Shown: positions 28,420 to 36,845 of the stretch, piece after piece
How positions within the stretch are numbered: the first letter of the stretch is position 1
Layout: each line of letters starts with the position of its first letter
DNA from: CANHVK01 sp046304235
GTDB taxonomy: Bacteria > Bacteroidota > Bacteroidia > Flavobacteriales_D > Crocinitomicaceae
NCBI GenBank assembly: GCA_046304235.1
Contig: JBKCEW010000004.1
Coordinates: forward strand, 62,001-126,000
DNA: 64,000 nucleotides
Direction of reading: 5' to 3'
Made by a program: the position numbers and the translations under genes
The notes under the pieces: generated by a model
Database searches by the model: none
What the model saw: the letters and a program-made list of their open reading frames with translations, nothing else
Told to the model about the DNA's origin: nothing

Positions 28420-29409
28420 TTATCCTTTATTTAAGTTTTCAGAGATTTGTTTTTGATATTTTAGAATATCTTCTTTAATATCTTTCAAATGCTCATAATG
28501 ATTTAATGAAACAACGGATTTACGGTCAATGTGACGAGGTCCTTCAATAACCCAATCACTTGTTTTTTTCTTTTCGAATCGACACGTATTACAGATAAAC
28601 GATTCTACTTCGTTGTATTGGTCTTTTCTTCCTGTTACACGTAAAATTTCGTCTCCTTTTTCCCAAACAACTACTTTTCCAGAACATTGTGGATGTTCAC
28701 AATCTCTGTGTGCGTCCATTGGCTTCGTAAACCAAACACGACTTCCAAAACGAGCCGTTTTATCCGTTAACGCTCCAACAGGACAAACATCAATCATATT
28801 TCCTGAGAAATCGCTATCGATTGCTTTCTCAATGTAGGTAGAAATTTCTGCGTGGTCTCCACGGTTAATAACTCCGTGACATCTTCCGCCTTCTGCTACT
28901 TGATCAGCCACAAACGTACAACGGTAGCACAGAATACATCTGTCCATATGTAGTTTGATTTTGTCGCCTATGTCGATTTTTTCGTACATTCTTCTTTCTT
29001 CTTCGTAACGTGTACTTACTGCTCCGTGTTTGAAACCAAGGTTTTGTAAATCACATTCTCCTGCTTGGTCACAAATTGGACAATCCAACGGGTGGTTGAT
29101 TAATAAAAACTCAACTACTCCTTTACGTGCTTCCAATACTTGTGGGCTAGTGATATTTTCTACCACCATACCATCCATTACGGTAGTACGACACGATGGA
29201 ACCAATTTTGGCATTGGACGTGGGTCGTTGGTAGAACCTTGTGATACTTTTACTAAACACGTACGACATTTACCTCCACTTCCTTCTAATTTGGAATAGT
29301 AGCACATCGCAGGTGGTACGATATCCCCTCCTACGCTTCTTGCTGCATTCAAAATAGTCGTTCCGTCTGGTACTTCTATTTCTACTCCGTCGATAGTTAC
29401 TTTTGCCAT
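28420..29409 (-). CDS. nuoG: Short NuoG: iron-sulfur part of NADH-quinone oxidoreductase subunit G
   Basis: Only 329 residues, against about 700-900 in E. coli or Thermus. The N-terminal 2Fe-2S ferredoxin domain (C-x10-C-x2-C pattern ending GGKCRTC, then a further Cys) is present. So are the His-Cys3 site HPLDCPICDQAGEC and the 4Fe-4S site CILCYRC...VCPVGAL. A remnant of the following domain (CEHPQC...ICNTC) is recognisable. The large molybdopterin-oxidoreductase-like domain is missing. The stop is followed 4 bp later by nuoH, so this looks like the native length and not a frameshift. I recall short NuoG as normal for Flavobacteriia. Confidence 0.9.
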   Translation of the reverse strand: MAKVTIDGVEIEVPDGTTILNAARSVGGDIVPPAMCYYSKLEGSGGKCRTCLVKVSQGSTNDPRPMPKLVPSCRTTVMDGMVVENITSPQVLEARKGVVEFLLINHPLDCPICDQAGECDLQNLGFKHGAVSTRYEEERRMYEKIDIGDKIKLHMDRCILCYRCTFVADQVAEGGRCHGVINRGDHAEISTYIEKAIDSDFSGNMIDVCPVGALTDKTARFGSRVWFTKPMDAHRDCEHPQCSGKVVVWEKGDEILRVTGRKDQYNEVESFICNTCRFEKKKTSDWVIEGPRHIDRKSVVSLNHYEHLKDIKEDILKYQKQISENLNKG

Positions 29410-29445
29410 TTTCTTTCTATTATCTAATTGCGAAAAGGTGCTTAA

Positions 29446-30813
29446 TTATGCGTTTTGAGTTGCAGAACTTACAAACGGTTCTTTCTCAAAATGTTTTGGG
29501 TCTTTGATTTTCTCTGGATTTAACACGTGGTATTCAAATTCCTCACGGAAATGGCGAATAGCACTTGCCACTGGCCAAGCAGCAGCGTCACCCAATGGAC
29601 AAATCGTATTTCCTTCAATTTTCTTTGATATATCTACTAATAAATCAATGTCTTTCATAGTACCGTGACCATTTTCGATACGATGTAATACTTTTTCCAT
29701 CCATCCTGTACCTTCACGACAAGGGGAACATTGTCCACACGATTCGTGGTGGTAGAAACGAGCCAAGGTCCACGTATGTCTTACGATACAAGCCGTTTCA
29801 TCCATAATGATAAAACCACCTGAACCTAACATTGTACCTGATGCAAATCCACCATCTGCTAACGATTCATACGTCATCAAACGAGCATCACCATTAGCCG
29901 TTTTTGTAATTAAATGTGCTGGTAAAATCGGAACAGAAGAACCACCTGCAATCATTGCTTTGATTTTTCTACCGTCTTTAATACCTCCACAATATTCTTC
30001 TGAATAGATAAATTCTTCTACTGGTAAGCCTAATTCGATTTCATACACACCTGGTTTGTTAATATGACCACTTGCAGAAATTAATTTAGTACCTGTACTT
30101 CTTTCGATACCGATTTTAGCATATTCTTCTCCTGTCATATTTACAATATGCGGAACTGCTGCAATCGTTTCAACGTTGTTAACCACTGTTGGCGAAGCGT
30201 ACAATCCTGAAATCGCTGGGAAAGGTGGTTTCATACGCGGATTACCACGTTTTCCTTCCAAAGATTCCAATAAGGCTGTTTCTTCTCCACAGATATAGGC
30301 TCCACCTCCAATTTGAACGTGTAAGTCTAACGAGTAATCTGTACCGAAAATATTTTTTCCTAACAAACCTGCTTCGTATGCTTCTGCGATTGCTTTTTCT
30401 AAAATACGCAATATATAGAAATATTCTCCACGGATATAAATGTAAGATGTCTTTGCCCCTAAAGCGAAACTTGATACCAACATTCCTTCCACTAATGCGT
30501 GCGGAATTTTTTCCATCAAATACCTGTCTTTGAAAGTTCCAGGCTCACTCTCATCGGCATTACATACCAAGTAACGAGGTTTTTCTGATTTTTTATCGAT
30601 AAAACTCCACTTCATCCCAGCTGGGAAACCTGCTCCACCTCTACCTCTTAAACCAGATTTTTTAACTTCTTCTGTAATATCGTCTGGCGCCATCGATTTA
30701 ATTGCTTTTTCAGCAGCACGATATCCACCCATTTTACGGTAAACTTCCAAGGTTTCAATCCCTGGTACGTTTTCGTGTTCTAATAATATTTTACGTCCCA
30801 TAGTAGTTGTCAA
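29446..30813 (-). CDS. nuoF: NADH-quinone oxidoreductase subunit F
   Basis: A 455-residue subunit that binds FMN and NADH and holds cluster N3. The flavin/NADH glycine motif is GLRGRGGAGFPAGMKW, a second nucleotide-binding segment is GAYICGEETALLESLEG, and the 4Fe-4S motif is CGQCSPCREGTGW with a later cysteine in NTICPLGDAA. It accepts hydride from NADH at the tip of complex I. Its start directly follows the nuoE stop. Confidence 0.96.
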   Translation of the reverse strand: MTTTMGRKILLEHENVPGIETLEVYRKMGGYRAAEKAIKSMAPDDITEEVKKSGLRGRGGAGFPAGMKWSFIDKKSEKPRYLVCNADESEPGTFKDRYLMEKIPHALVEGMLVSSFALGAKTSYIYIRGEYFYILRILEKAIAEAYEAGLLGKNIFGTDYSLDLHVQIGGGAYICGEETALLESLEGKRGNPRMKPPFPAISGLYASPTVVNNVETIAAVPHIVNMTGEEYAKIGIERSTGTKLISASGHINKPGVYEIELGLPVEEFIYSEEYCGGIKDGRKIKAMIAGGSSVPILPAHLITKTANGDARLMTYESLADGGFASGTMLGSGGFIIMDETACIVRHTWTLARFYHHESCGQCSPCREGTGWMEKVLHRIENGHGTMKDIDLLVDISKKIEGNTICPLGDAAAWPVASAIRHFREEFEYHVLNPEKIKDPKHFEKEPFVSSATQNA

Positions 30814-31326
30814 TTAACAGTATCTTGAACGTTTATCATCTGCACGTAATTTTTCAATTAAGGCATCTGCTTTTTCATTCGTTAGATTTTCGTGATAATC
30901 TGCTCCACATTGTAACATTGGTGCAGTGCCACAAGAACCTAAACATTCTACTGTTTTAAGGGTAAACATTCCATCAGTTGTTGTTTCACCAACTTTGATA
31001 TTCAATTTATTCTCTAAATATGTCACTAAATCATCTGCCCCGTTTAACATACAAGGTCCTGTTTGACAAACTTCTAACAAGCATTTTCCTACGGGTTGTA
31101 GGTTATACATTGTGTAGAAAGATGCTACCTCGTACACCTCAATCGGTTTGATTTCTAAAATCGATGCAACATAATCCATTACTTCTGGACTTAACCATCC
31201 ATCGAATTCTGCTTGTGCAACGTGCAATACAGGCAATAAGGCTGATTTTTGTCTTCCTTCTGGGTAGCGTTTAATGATTTTTTTCACTACCTCCATTGCT
31301 TCTGTTGAAAATGCTATTTCTGACAT
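30814..31326 (-). CDS. nuoE: NADH-quinone oxidoreductase subunit E
   Basis: A 170-residue thioredoxin-fold subunit carrying the 2Fe-2S cluster N1a. The four ligands appear as C-x4-C in EVCQTGPCML and C-x3-C in ECLGSCGTAPM. It forms the NADH dehydrogenase tip with NuoF. nuoF begins at the next base, so the two are probably translationally coupled. Confidence 0.95.
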   Translation of the reverse strand: MSEIAFSTEAMEVVKKIIKRYPEGRQKSALLPVLHVAQAEFDGWLSPEVMDYVASILEIKPIEVYEVASFYTMYNLQPVGKCLLEVCQTGPCMLNGADDLVTYLENKLNIKVGETTTDGMFTLKTVECLGSCGTAPMLQCGADYHENLTNEKADALIEKLRADDKRSRYC

Positions 31327-31352
31327 ACGCTGTTTCTTAACTATTATAAATT

Positions 31353-32561
31353 CTATGCGTCTAATTCTCCTGCGATTACGTTCAAACTACTCAACGTAAG
31401 AACGGCATCAGACAACATAGCCCCTTTAATCATTTCTGAATATGCTTGGTAATAAATGAAGCACGGTCTTCTGAAACTTAATCTGAAAGGTGCTCTACCA
31501 CCGTCGCTGATTAAGTAAAAACCTAATTCTCCATTTCCACCTTCTACTGAATGATATACTTCACCTGCTGGAATGTTTGATTCACCCATAATGATTTTGA
31601 ATTGGTAAATCAACGCTTCCATATTGTGGTACACCTCTTCTTTCGGTGGTAAGAATACCTCTGGAACATCTGCGTGAACAGGTCCATCAGGTAATTTCGC
31701 AATTGCTTGCTTGATGATACTAAACGATTGTTTGATTTCTTCTTGACGAACCATAAAACGGTCGTAAGTATCTCCATTTTGTCCTACTGGAATTTGGAAA
31801 TCGAAATCTTCATACGATGAATACGGTGTTGCTACACGTACATCATAATCTACACCAGTCGCACGTAAGTTAGGACCAGTAAAACCATAGTTTAACGCTT
31901 TTTCAGCAGAAATAGGACCAGCACCAATGGTTCTGTCCATAAAAATTCTGTTTCTCGTTAAAAGTGAGTCAAACTCTTCGAATATCTTAGGGAATGTTTC
32001 TACGAAATTGTGGATTTTTTGCCAAGCAGACGCAGGGAATTCATTTTGAAAACCACCTACACGTCCCATATTTGTTGTCAAACGAGCACCACAAATGTCT
32101 TCGTAGATTTCATAAATTTTCTCACGTTGTTGGAATACATACAAGAAACCACTCAAAGCACCTGTATCTACCCCGATAACACTGTTACATACCAAATGGT
32201 CTGCGATACGTGCTAATTCCATAATAATCACACGCATATATTGAGCGCGTTTTGGAACTTCGATGCCTAATAATTTTTCGACAGTCATTTGCCAACCAAG
32301 GTTGTTAATTGGTGCCGAACAATAATTTAAGCGGTCAGTAAGCGTAGTAATTTGGTAATAATTTCTTCTTTCAGCGATTTTTTCAAATGCTCTGTGAATA
32401 TACCCTACAGTTGGCACAGCATCCATAATGATATCCCCATCCATAGTAAGGATATTCTCAAAAATACCGTGTGTTGCAGGGTGAGTAGGTCCAAGGTTTA
32501 ATATTGAATATCCTTGTTTTTCTACCTCTAATCTTCTTTTTTCTAATTCTGCTGAATTCAT
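31353..32561 (-). CDS. nuoD: NADH-quinone oxidoreductase subunit D
   Basis: A 402-residue 49-kDa-type subunit forming the quinone pocket with NuoB. Conserved segments are LNLGPTHPATHG (quinone-site histidine) near the N-terminus, GYIHRAFEKIAE, LGWQMTVEKLLG, and the C-terminal region with GGRAPFRLSFRRPCF. It is a stand-alone NuoD, not fused to NuoC, and lies 23 bp after nuoC. Confidence 0.96.
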   Translation of the reverse strand: MNSAELEKRRLEVEKQGYSILNLGPTHPATHGIFENILTMDGDIIMDAVPTVGYIHRAFEKIAERRNYYQITTLTDRLNYCSAPINNLGWQMTVEKLLGIEVPKRAQYMRVIIMELARIADHLVCNSVIGVDTGALSGFLYVFQQREKIYEIYEDICGARLTTNMGRVGGFQNEFPASAWQKIHNFVETFPKIFEEFDSLLTRNRIFMDRTIGAGPISAEKALNYGFTGPNLRATGVDYDVRVATPYSSYEDFDFQIPVGQNGDTYDRFMVRQEEIKQSFSIIKQAIAKLPDGPVHADVPEVFLPPKEEVYHNMEALIYQFKIIMGESNIPAGEVYHSVEGGNGELGFYLISDGGRAPFRLSFRRPCFIYYQAYSEMIKGAMLSDAVLTLSSLNVIAGELDA

Positions 32562-32584
32562 AGTAATTCTGTTAGAATTTTGGT

Positions 32585-33091
32585 TTAACGACCGAACATT
32601 GCGTCGTCTTTGTCTTCTCTTGTCTCGTCTTCCACTTGGTATTGTTTACGCATTGGGAAGTAAGGTTGGTCGTCCATATTTAAGATTTTTGTCAAATTTG
32701 GATGACCTGTAAATTGAATTCCATAGAAATCGTATGTTTCTCTTTCCAACCAATTTGCTGTTTTAAACAAAGAAGTCACACTTGGAACTTTAATATCAGC
32801 CTCTGAAGTGTATACTTTGATACGAATACGTTGGTTTTGTACCATATCGTGTAATTGATATACAACACAAAACTCTTCTTCTTTTGCATTATCAGGATAA
32901 TGAACTCCACACAACGAAGTCATAAACTGAAATTTGTAATCTTCGTAATCGTATAAGAAAGTCAATACGTTTAAGATTTCTTCTTTTTTAACAGTAAAAG
33001 TTGGGAAATCAACGATTAACTCTTGTTTTACGATAGCACCACCAAATTTATCTTGTAATGCTTTTCCTATGCGTTCCGTTACATTTTCCAT
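32585..33091 (-). CDS. nuoC: NADH-quinone oxidoreductase subunit C
   Basis: A 168-residue 30-kDa-type subunit without cofactors. It is recognised by the C-terminal signature WLERETYDFYGIQFTGHPNL followed by YFPMRKQY. It supports the NuoD-NuoB core in the peripheral arm. It starts one base after the nuoB stop. Confidence 0.95.
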   Translation of the reverse strand: MENVTERIGKALQDKFGGAIVKQELIVDFPTFTVKKEEILNVLTFLYDYEDYKFQFMTSLCGVHYPDNAKEEEFCVVYQLHDMVQNQRIRIKVYTSEADIKVPSVTSLFKTANWLERETYDFYGIQFTGHPNLTKILNMDDQPYFPMRKQYQVEDETREDKDDAMFGR

Positions 33092-33092
33092 A

Positions 33093-33659
33093 TTACTCGA
33101 TTCCGTAAGACGCTAATAACTCGGTATATTCAGGAGTATTTCTTCTGCGAAGCGATTCTTTCCCTACTAAATCTTGTACTTGTAAGATACCATCAATTAC
33201 TTGTTCTGGTCTTGGCGGACATCCAGGAATGTATACATCCACAGGAATTATTCTGTCAATACCTTGTAATACACTGTAAGTATCAAAAATTCCCCCGCTC
33301 GAAGCACAAGCCCCCATAGCAATAACCCAACGAGGTTCTGCCATTTGTAAGTAAACTTGTTTCACAACAGGTGCTAATTTTTTAGAGATAGTACCCATCA
33401 CCATTAGTAAGTCTGCCTGACGTGGAGAAAAACTTAAACGTTCTGACCCAAAACGACCTAAATCGTAGTGGGAAGCCATCGTTGCCATAAACTCAATACC
33501 ACAACAAGAAGTTGCAAATGGTAAAGGCCACAATGAATTTTTTCTTGCTAAACCTACTACTTGGTCCAACGAAGTTGCGAAAAAACCAGAACCTTCGTGT
33601 CCGTCTGGTGCTTTAACAATCTTCACTTTTGATTCAACAATATCTTTTTCTGAACTCAT
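33093..33659 (-). CDS. nuoB: NADH-quinone oxidoreductase subunit B
   Basis: A 188-residue subunit that holds the terminal cluster N2. Ligands visible are the tandem C52-C53 in ATSCCGIEFM, C118 in MGACASSGG and C147 in PGCPPRPE. N2 hands electrons to quinone. Family-typical length; start 15 bp after nuoA. Confidence 0.96.
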   Translation of the reverse strand: MSSEKDIVESKVKIVKAPDGHEGSGFFATSLDQVVGLARKNSLWPLPFATSCCGIEFMATMASHYDLGRFGSERLSFSPRQADLLMVMGTISKKLAPVVKQVYLQMAEPRWVIAMGACASSGGIFDTYSVLQGIDRIIPVDVYIPGCPPRPEQVIDGILQVQDLVGKESLRRRNTPEYTELLASYGIE

Positions 33660-33674
33660 GTTTTCGAATTTTTA

Positions 33675-34049
33675 TTATTTATCCTCCCATTTTAGGGCAC
33701 CTTTCTTCAATACATAGAAGAACCCTAATAATAAAAGGCCTATGAATAAGAACATTTCAATAAGTCCGTTTGTTCCCAACGTTTTGAAATTTACTGCCCA
33801 AGGGTACATAAATATTACCTCTACGTCGAATAATACAAACAAGATGGCTACTAAAAAGTATTTCACTGAAAATGGAACACGCGCATTACCTGACGACTCT
33901 ATACCACATTCGAATGAATCTAATTTTTTCTTTGATTTTCTGTGTGGACCTAAGAAGTGTGTTGCAACGATGGTTGTAACCACAAATCCAAGTGCTACTC
34001 CTAACTGAACCAAAATTGGTAAATAACTAGATGGTGTTTCTACTTGCAT
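33675..34049 (-). CDS. nuoA: NADH-quinone oxidoreductase subunit A
   Basis: A 124-residue, three-helix membrane subunit and the first gene of the operon. The conserved loop FECGIESSGNARVPFSVKYF carries the cysteine that sits near the quinone channel, and FDVEVIFMYPWA is the acidic helix-2 motif. The whole nuoA-N block, about 12.9 kb with gaps of 0-36 bp, is probably one transcript from a promoter in the 324-bp gap upstream. Confidence 0.95.
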   Translation of the reverse strand: MQVETPSSYLPILVQLGVALGFVVTTIVATHFLGPHRKSKKKLDSFECGIESSGNARVPFSVKYFLVAILFVLFDVEVIFMYPWAVNFKTLGTNGLIEMFLFIGLLLLGFFYVLKKGALKWEDK

Positions 34050-34373
34050 AATTTTAATTTACTAAGTTTTTAACAATTTGATAGTCAAAAAGAAACTGAA
34101 ATTTAAGGTAAATAATATCACTAAAATTCAGAGTTTCTCTAGTTAATTAACCCGCTAAAATAGATAACTTTTAGATTTTATTAACATATTTTGACAATAA
34201 ATTAACACAAAATGCAATGATTTAGTTTTCGTTTTAATTAATATTCAAGAATATTGTTTTGTTTAGGATCTTAATTATCTCAATTAAATTCAACAGCTTG
34301 TTCACTTTAAACGAACTACATAGTTAATTTCGATTTAATTGTTTATTTTAGTCTGATTACAAATTCTTCATTT
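34050..34373. other. Divergent 324-bp intergenic region upstream of nuoA
   Basis: No gene seen. It must carry the nuo operon promoter on the minus strand and the promoter of the secreted protein on the plus strand, but I could not pick a convincing -33/-7 pair for either. A palindrome AATATTCAAGAATATT at 34240-34255 is a possible regulator site. Confidence 0.5.
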
Positions 34374-35045
34374 ATGAAATCCATTTTTTATTCAATCGTT
34401 TGTTTATTTGTTATTCATGATTTGGAAGCACAAACCAAAGAGCAATCAGATAAATTTTTGGTTTCCTCTATTTATGAAGATCAAAAAAGTGAATTGATTA
34501 TCAGTAATGTCTTACACTTTAATTCACAAATTATCAAAGAGAAAACCCACGATACTATACGTTTAACAGATCCAGTCACTGGAGAATTTGTTTTTTATAA
34601 TAAGTCTGTATTAATGAATCATTTCGATAATTGGTTGAGTGATTTTGCGAAAACACGTATTACTAAAGTTAAAAAAGATACGAGTCATTATGCTATTTTA
34701 TATCGAACTCGTTTTGAGGGTGATTTTGTCAACGTATTGTTGATTGCTGAATTTAAAGATGAAAAGATTCGCTTGCGTTTTTTTGATGAAGGTGATGTAC
34801 GTACAACGGATAAAATGGTGCCTGAACATTTCAATTTAGCGAGTCGTTTTTCCTCTGATGTGTTGATGTATTCTCCAAAAGACCCAAAGAATTTAAACAC
34901 GAAACACGTTGAAGCCTTGAAACAGTATAAAAAAGAAATTGAACAAATTATTGTTTCTGTTAATTTCTATATTCTTGGCAATCAAGATTACATCATCAAA
35001 GCGGAAAACTTACTCCTAGATTTTTTACCCAAGTTTGATTTTTGA
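34374..35045 (+). CDS. Secreted protein, DUF4468-like (paralogue A)
   Basis: A 223-residue protein with a signal peptide (MKSIFYSIVCLFVIHDLEAQ). Its core, VLMNHFDNWLSDFAKTRI followed by HYAILYRTRF, LLIAEFKDEKIRLRF and DEGDVRT, lines up with the protein encoded at 35534-36160. The layout (a short helix with an N-x-W motif, then two beta-strands ending in a K-D-x-K-x-R turn) resembles DUF4468, a TBP-like-fold domain of Bacteroidota envelope proteins. I infer this from pattern, not from a search. Role unknown. The mature protein is probably periplasmic. Confidence 0.65.
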   Translation: MKSIFYSIVCLFVIHDLEAQTKEQSDKFLVSSIYEDQKSELIISNVLHFNSQIIKEKTHDTIRLTDPVTGEFVFYNKSVLMNHFDNWLSDFAKTRITKVKKDTSHYAILYRTRFEGDFVNVLLIAEFKDEKIRLRFFDEGDVRTTDKMVPEHFNLASRFSSDVLMYSPKDPKNLNTKHVEALKQYKKEIEQIIVSVNFYILGNQDYIIKAENLLLDFLPKFDF

Positions 35046-35080
35046 ATTTTCTTTTACGTAATTCGTTGTTTCAGTTGTCT

Positions 35081-35117
35081 CACTGAGCCCGTTGAATGTC
35101 ACACTGAGCCCGTTGAA
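35081..35117. repeat. Tandem copies of CACTGAGCCCGTTGAA
   Basis: CACTGAGCCCGTTGAA occurs at 35081-35096 and again at 35102-35117, a 21-bp period, in the gap between paralogue A and the XRE gene. Related strings occur at 18096, 45499 (reverse), 45613 and 45767. Confidence 0.8.
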
Positions 35118-35203
35118 GTGTTATCGGGTAAATTTTTCTCATTTTTTTAACCAATGTCGAATTTGTGTTAAAAACAATGTGTTTTTTACTTAACTGATTT
35201 TTC

Positions 35204-35425
35204 CTAAAAGTTTATGATATCTTTTACTTTGATGCCTAATGAAGATGTTATTTTAACCAGTGTTTTAATCGTTGTATTTAACTTACCATTTTCAATTGCA
35301 CCAATTTGAGAAAGAGGAATACCTGAATCACTGGACAAATCTAATTGAGTCATTCCTTTTGACAATCTTATTTTTCTGATTGTCATTCCTAGTTCTATTA
35401 AATAAATCTCACGTTCGGTTTTCAC
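35204..35425 (-). CDS. XRE-family helix-turn-helix regulator
   Basis: About 73 residues, almost entirely one HTH_XRE (Cro/CI) domain: IRKIRLSKGMTQLDLSSDSG, IPLSQIGAIENGK, then KTLVKITSSLGIKVKDI. The start is uncertain. GTG at 35425 gives VKTEREIYLIELG, which looks like the usual N-terminus of small Bacteroidota XRE proteins. A TTG at 35434 would add three residues. It is convergent with paralogue A and divergent from paralogue B. A perfect 16-bp palindrome lies 36 bp upstream of the GTG and may be its operator. Confidence 0.8.
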   Translation of the reverse strand: MKTEREIYLIELGMTIRKIRLSKGMTQLDLSSDSGIPLSQIGAIENGKLNTTIKTLVKITSSLGIKVKDIINF

Positions 35426-35460
35426 GACAACCAAATAAGACTTTTTTTATCACGCACTAC

Positions 35461-35476
35461 AACCGATATATCGGTT
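35461..35476. promoter_or_regulatory. Perfect palindrome in the XRE / paralogue B divergent promoter region
   Basis: AACCGATATATCGGTT is a 16-bp perfect dyad, the size and symmetry of a Cro/CI-type operator, centred between two divergent genes. Binding by the neighbouring XRE protein is an inference. Confidence 0.55.
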
Positions 35477-35533
35477 ATTATTTATATAATTGCTTTAAAT
35501 TTTAATTATTAAGAATATTTAAAAAAGTAAAAG

Positions 35534-36160
35534 ATGAAAAACAAAATGAATTTTAGAACGAATAGAATTATTCAAATGATTTGCTTGGGATTATTTATAA
35601 TTTCAACTCCAATTATTTATGCTCAAAAAGATACTTTACATATTAAGGATATTTATTCTAATACAAGTAATTATCTTGTATTAGACAAAATAATTAATGT
35701 AGATTCAACATCTAAACAAGAATTAATGAATCGTTTTGAAAATTGGGGCGGTTCAAATTTTAGAGATTATTCAAATGTTAGAACTTCAAAAACTGATGAC
35801 CAAATAACGTTATTATATATTAATGAAACGAGTGAAAATAATAAAATGTATGTCATCTTAAAAGTAGAGTTTAAGGATAATAAAGCAAAAATTTCTTTTT
35901 CTGATGATGGCAATGTAGGTACTAATGGTTCTTATGTAGGTGGCTCATATGTTTCAGGTACTCCCTCAAGATTAATTCATTATACTAATTTTTTTGAAGA
36001 TGGAATGATTATTTATAAAAAAAATGCTGGTTCATTAAATGTAAAATCTGCAAGAGTGAAAATTTTATTAGAATATAAAGATTCTATAAATAAGACTTGT
36101 AACGAGATTGAAAAAGCGCTTAAAATAAAACAAACGAATACTTTAAAAAGTGATTGGTAA
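35534..36160 (+). CDS. Secreted protein, DUF4468-like (paralogue B)
   Basis: A 208-residue protein with a leader ending STPIIYAQ. The central part (KQELMNRFENWGGSNF, ITLLYI, MYVILKVEFKDNKAKISF, DDGNVGT) aligns with paralogue A at 34374-35045. A glycine/serine/tyrosine-rich loop with a near-repeat (SYVGG SYVSG) follows. The C-terminal helix is charged. Function unknown; it looks like a periplasmic or surface DUF4468-type protein. A rho-independent terminator follows 18 bp downstream, so this is a single-gene unit, perhaps controlled through the palindrome at 35461. Confidence 0.65.
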   Translation: MKNKMNFRTNRIIQMICLGLFIISTPIIYAQKDTLHIKDIYSNTSNYLVLDKIINVDSTSKQELMNRFENWGGSNFRDYSNVRTSKTDDQITLLYINETSENNKMYVILKVEFKDNKAKISFSDDGNVGTNGSYVGGSYVSGTPSRLIHYTNFFEDGMIIYKKNAGSLNVKSARVKILLEYKDSINKTCNEIEKALKIKQTNTLKSDW

Positions 36161-36178
36161 TTAAATTCTTTCTTTTAG

Positions 36179-36212
36179 AGGCTCAAATAATTTTATTTGG
36201 GCTTTTTTTAGT
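36179..36212 (+). terminator. Terminator of paralogue B
   Basis: GGCTCAAATAA and TTATTTGGGCT arms (with a G-U pair) around a short loop, followed by seven T's. Confidence 0.75.
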
Positions 36213-36230
36213 TTCATTCCATAAAAAACA

Positions 36231-36263
36231 AAAAACCCTTAACACTTTCGTATTAAGGGTTTT
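36231..36263 (-). terminator. Terminator downstream of tRNA-Cys
   Basis: AAAACCCTTAA and TTAAGGGTTTT arms with a loop of about 10 bases; the minus strand has the T-tract just after the tRNA 3' end. Confidence 0.75.
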
Positions 36264-36265
36264 CG

Positions 36266-36337
36266 AGGTCTCGAGCGGATTCGAACCGCTGTAATCGGTT
36301 TTGCAGACCGGTGCCTAAGCCTCTCGGCCACGAGACC
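36266..36337 (-). tRNA. tRNA-Cys (GCA)
   Basis: The minus strand folds as a cloverleaf: acceptor GGTCTCG/CGAGACC, anticodon loop CTGCAAA giving GCA, T-arm GCGGTTCGAATCCGC. The discriminator base is U, the identity base for cysteine. The outermost anticodon-stem pair appears as C-A. CCA is not encoded. It is a single tRNA located between the terminator at 36231 and folB. Confidence 0.92.
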
Positions 36338-36385
36338 ATTTTGAGAGGACAAAAATAGAAATTATTTTGGGTAACGCAAGTTAGT

Positions 36386-36745
36386 TTAGTATTTTTCTTC
36401 GATGATGATGGCTACATTATCCACGTCACCATTGATAGGAGGGCAAATTTTTGTGATTTTTATGCGCACGTAATGCATTCCTTCTAATTCATTTTCAAAG
36501 CGTTTCATAATGCGGTAGCCTACGTGCTCAATCAGTTTGGATGGTATTGCCATCTCTTCTTTTACAATACGATTAATAACAACATAATCGATTGTGTCAA
36601 TAAGCGTATCTTCAAGAGCCGCTTTCAAAAAGTTGGTTTCCAAAGATACATCCACCAAATAATGTCCACCGATTTTTGTTTCTTCCGGCAAACACCCGTG
36701 AAAAGCGTATAATTTAATTCCGTTTACTTCTATGTGGTTTTTCAT
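36386..36745 (-). CDS. folB: Dihydroneopterin aldolase
   Basis: A 119-residue FolB: IEVNGIKLYAFHGCLPEETKIGGHY at the N-terminus (catalytic-site segment), TIDYVVINRIVKEEM in the middle, and the conserved LIEHVGYRI containing the active-site glutamate. It cleaves dihydroneopterin to hydroxymethyl-dihydropterin plus glycolaldehyde in folate synthesis. I start at the ATG at 36745; upstream in-frame sequence lies in the palindromic repeat and encodes an unrelated peptide. It follows gltX on the same strand. Confidence 0.92.
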   Translation of the reverse strand: MKNHIEVNGIKLYAFHGCLPEETKIGGHYLVDVSLETNFLKAALEDTLIDTIDYVVINRIVKEEMAIPSKLIEHVGYRIMKRFENELEGMHYVRIKITKICPPINGDVDNVAIIIEEKY

Positions 36746-36760
36746 CTGTGTGTGGATTTG

Positions 36761-36840
36761 CTTCCTCCCTTGAGGGAGGAGTGAGGAGGGTGACAATACA
36801 TAATTCATCACCTCCCTCAATCCCTCCTCAAGGAGGGAAG
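36761..36840. repeat. 80-bp palindromic intergenic element (REP-like)
   Basis: Two 33-base arms (36761-36793 and 36808-36840) are inverted repeats with 26 of 33 positions matching, around a 14-base A/T spacer. Each arm is itself a smaller palindrome (CCTCCCTTGAGGGAGG and CCCTCCTCAAGGAGGG). The element fills most of the gap between gltX and folB. A worn half-copy lies at 54059-54090. Confidence 0.8.
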
Positions 36841-36845
36841 AATGA

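Noticed and set aside
28096..28434. 112-codon open frame antisense to nuoH
   Set aside because: nuoH is complete and conserved; no domain on the antisense frame.
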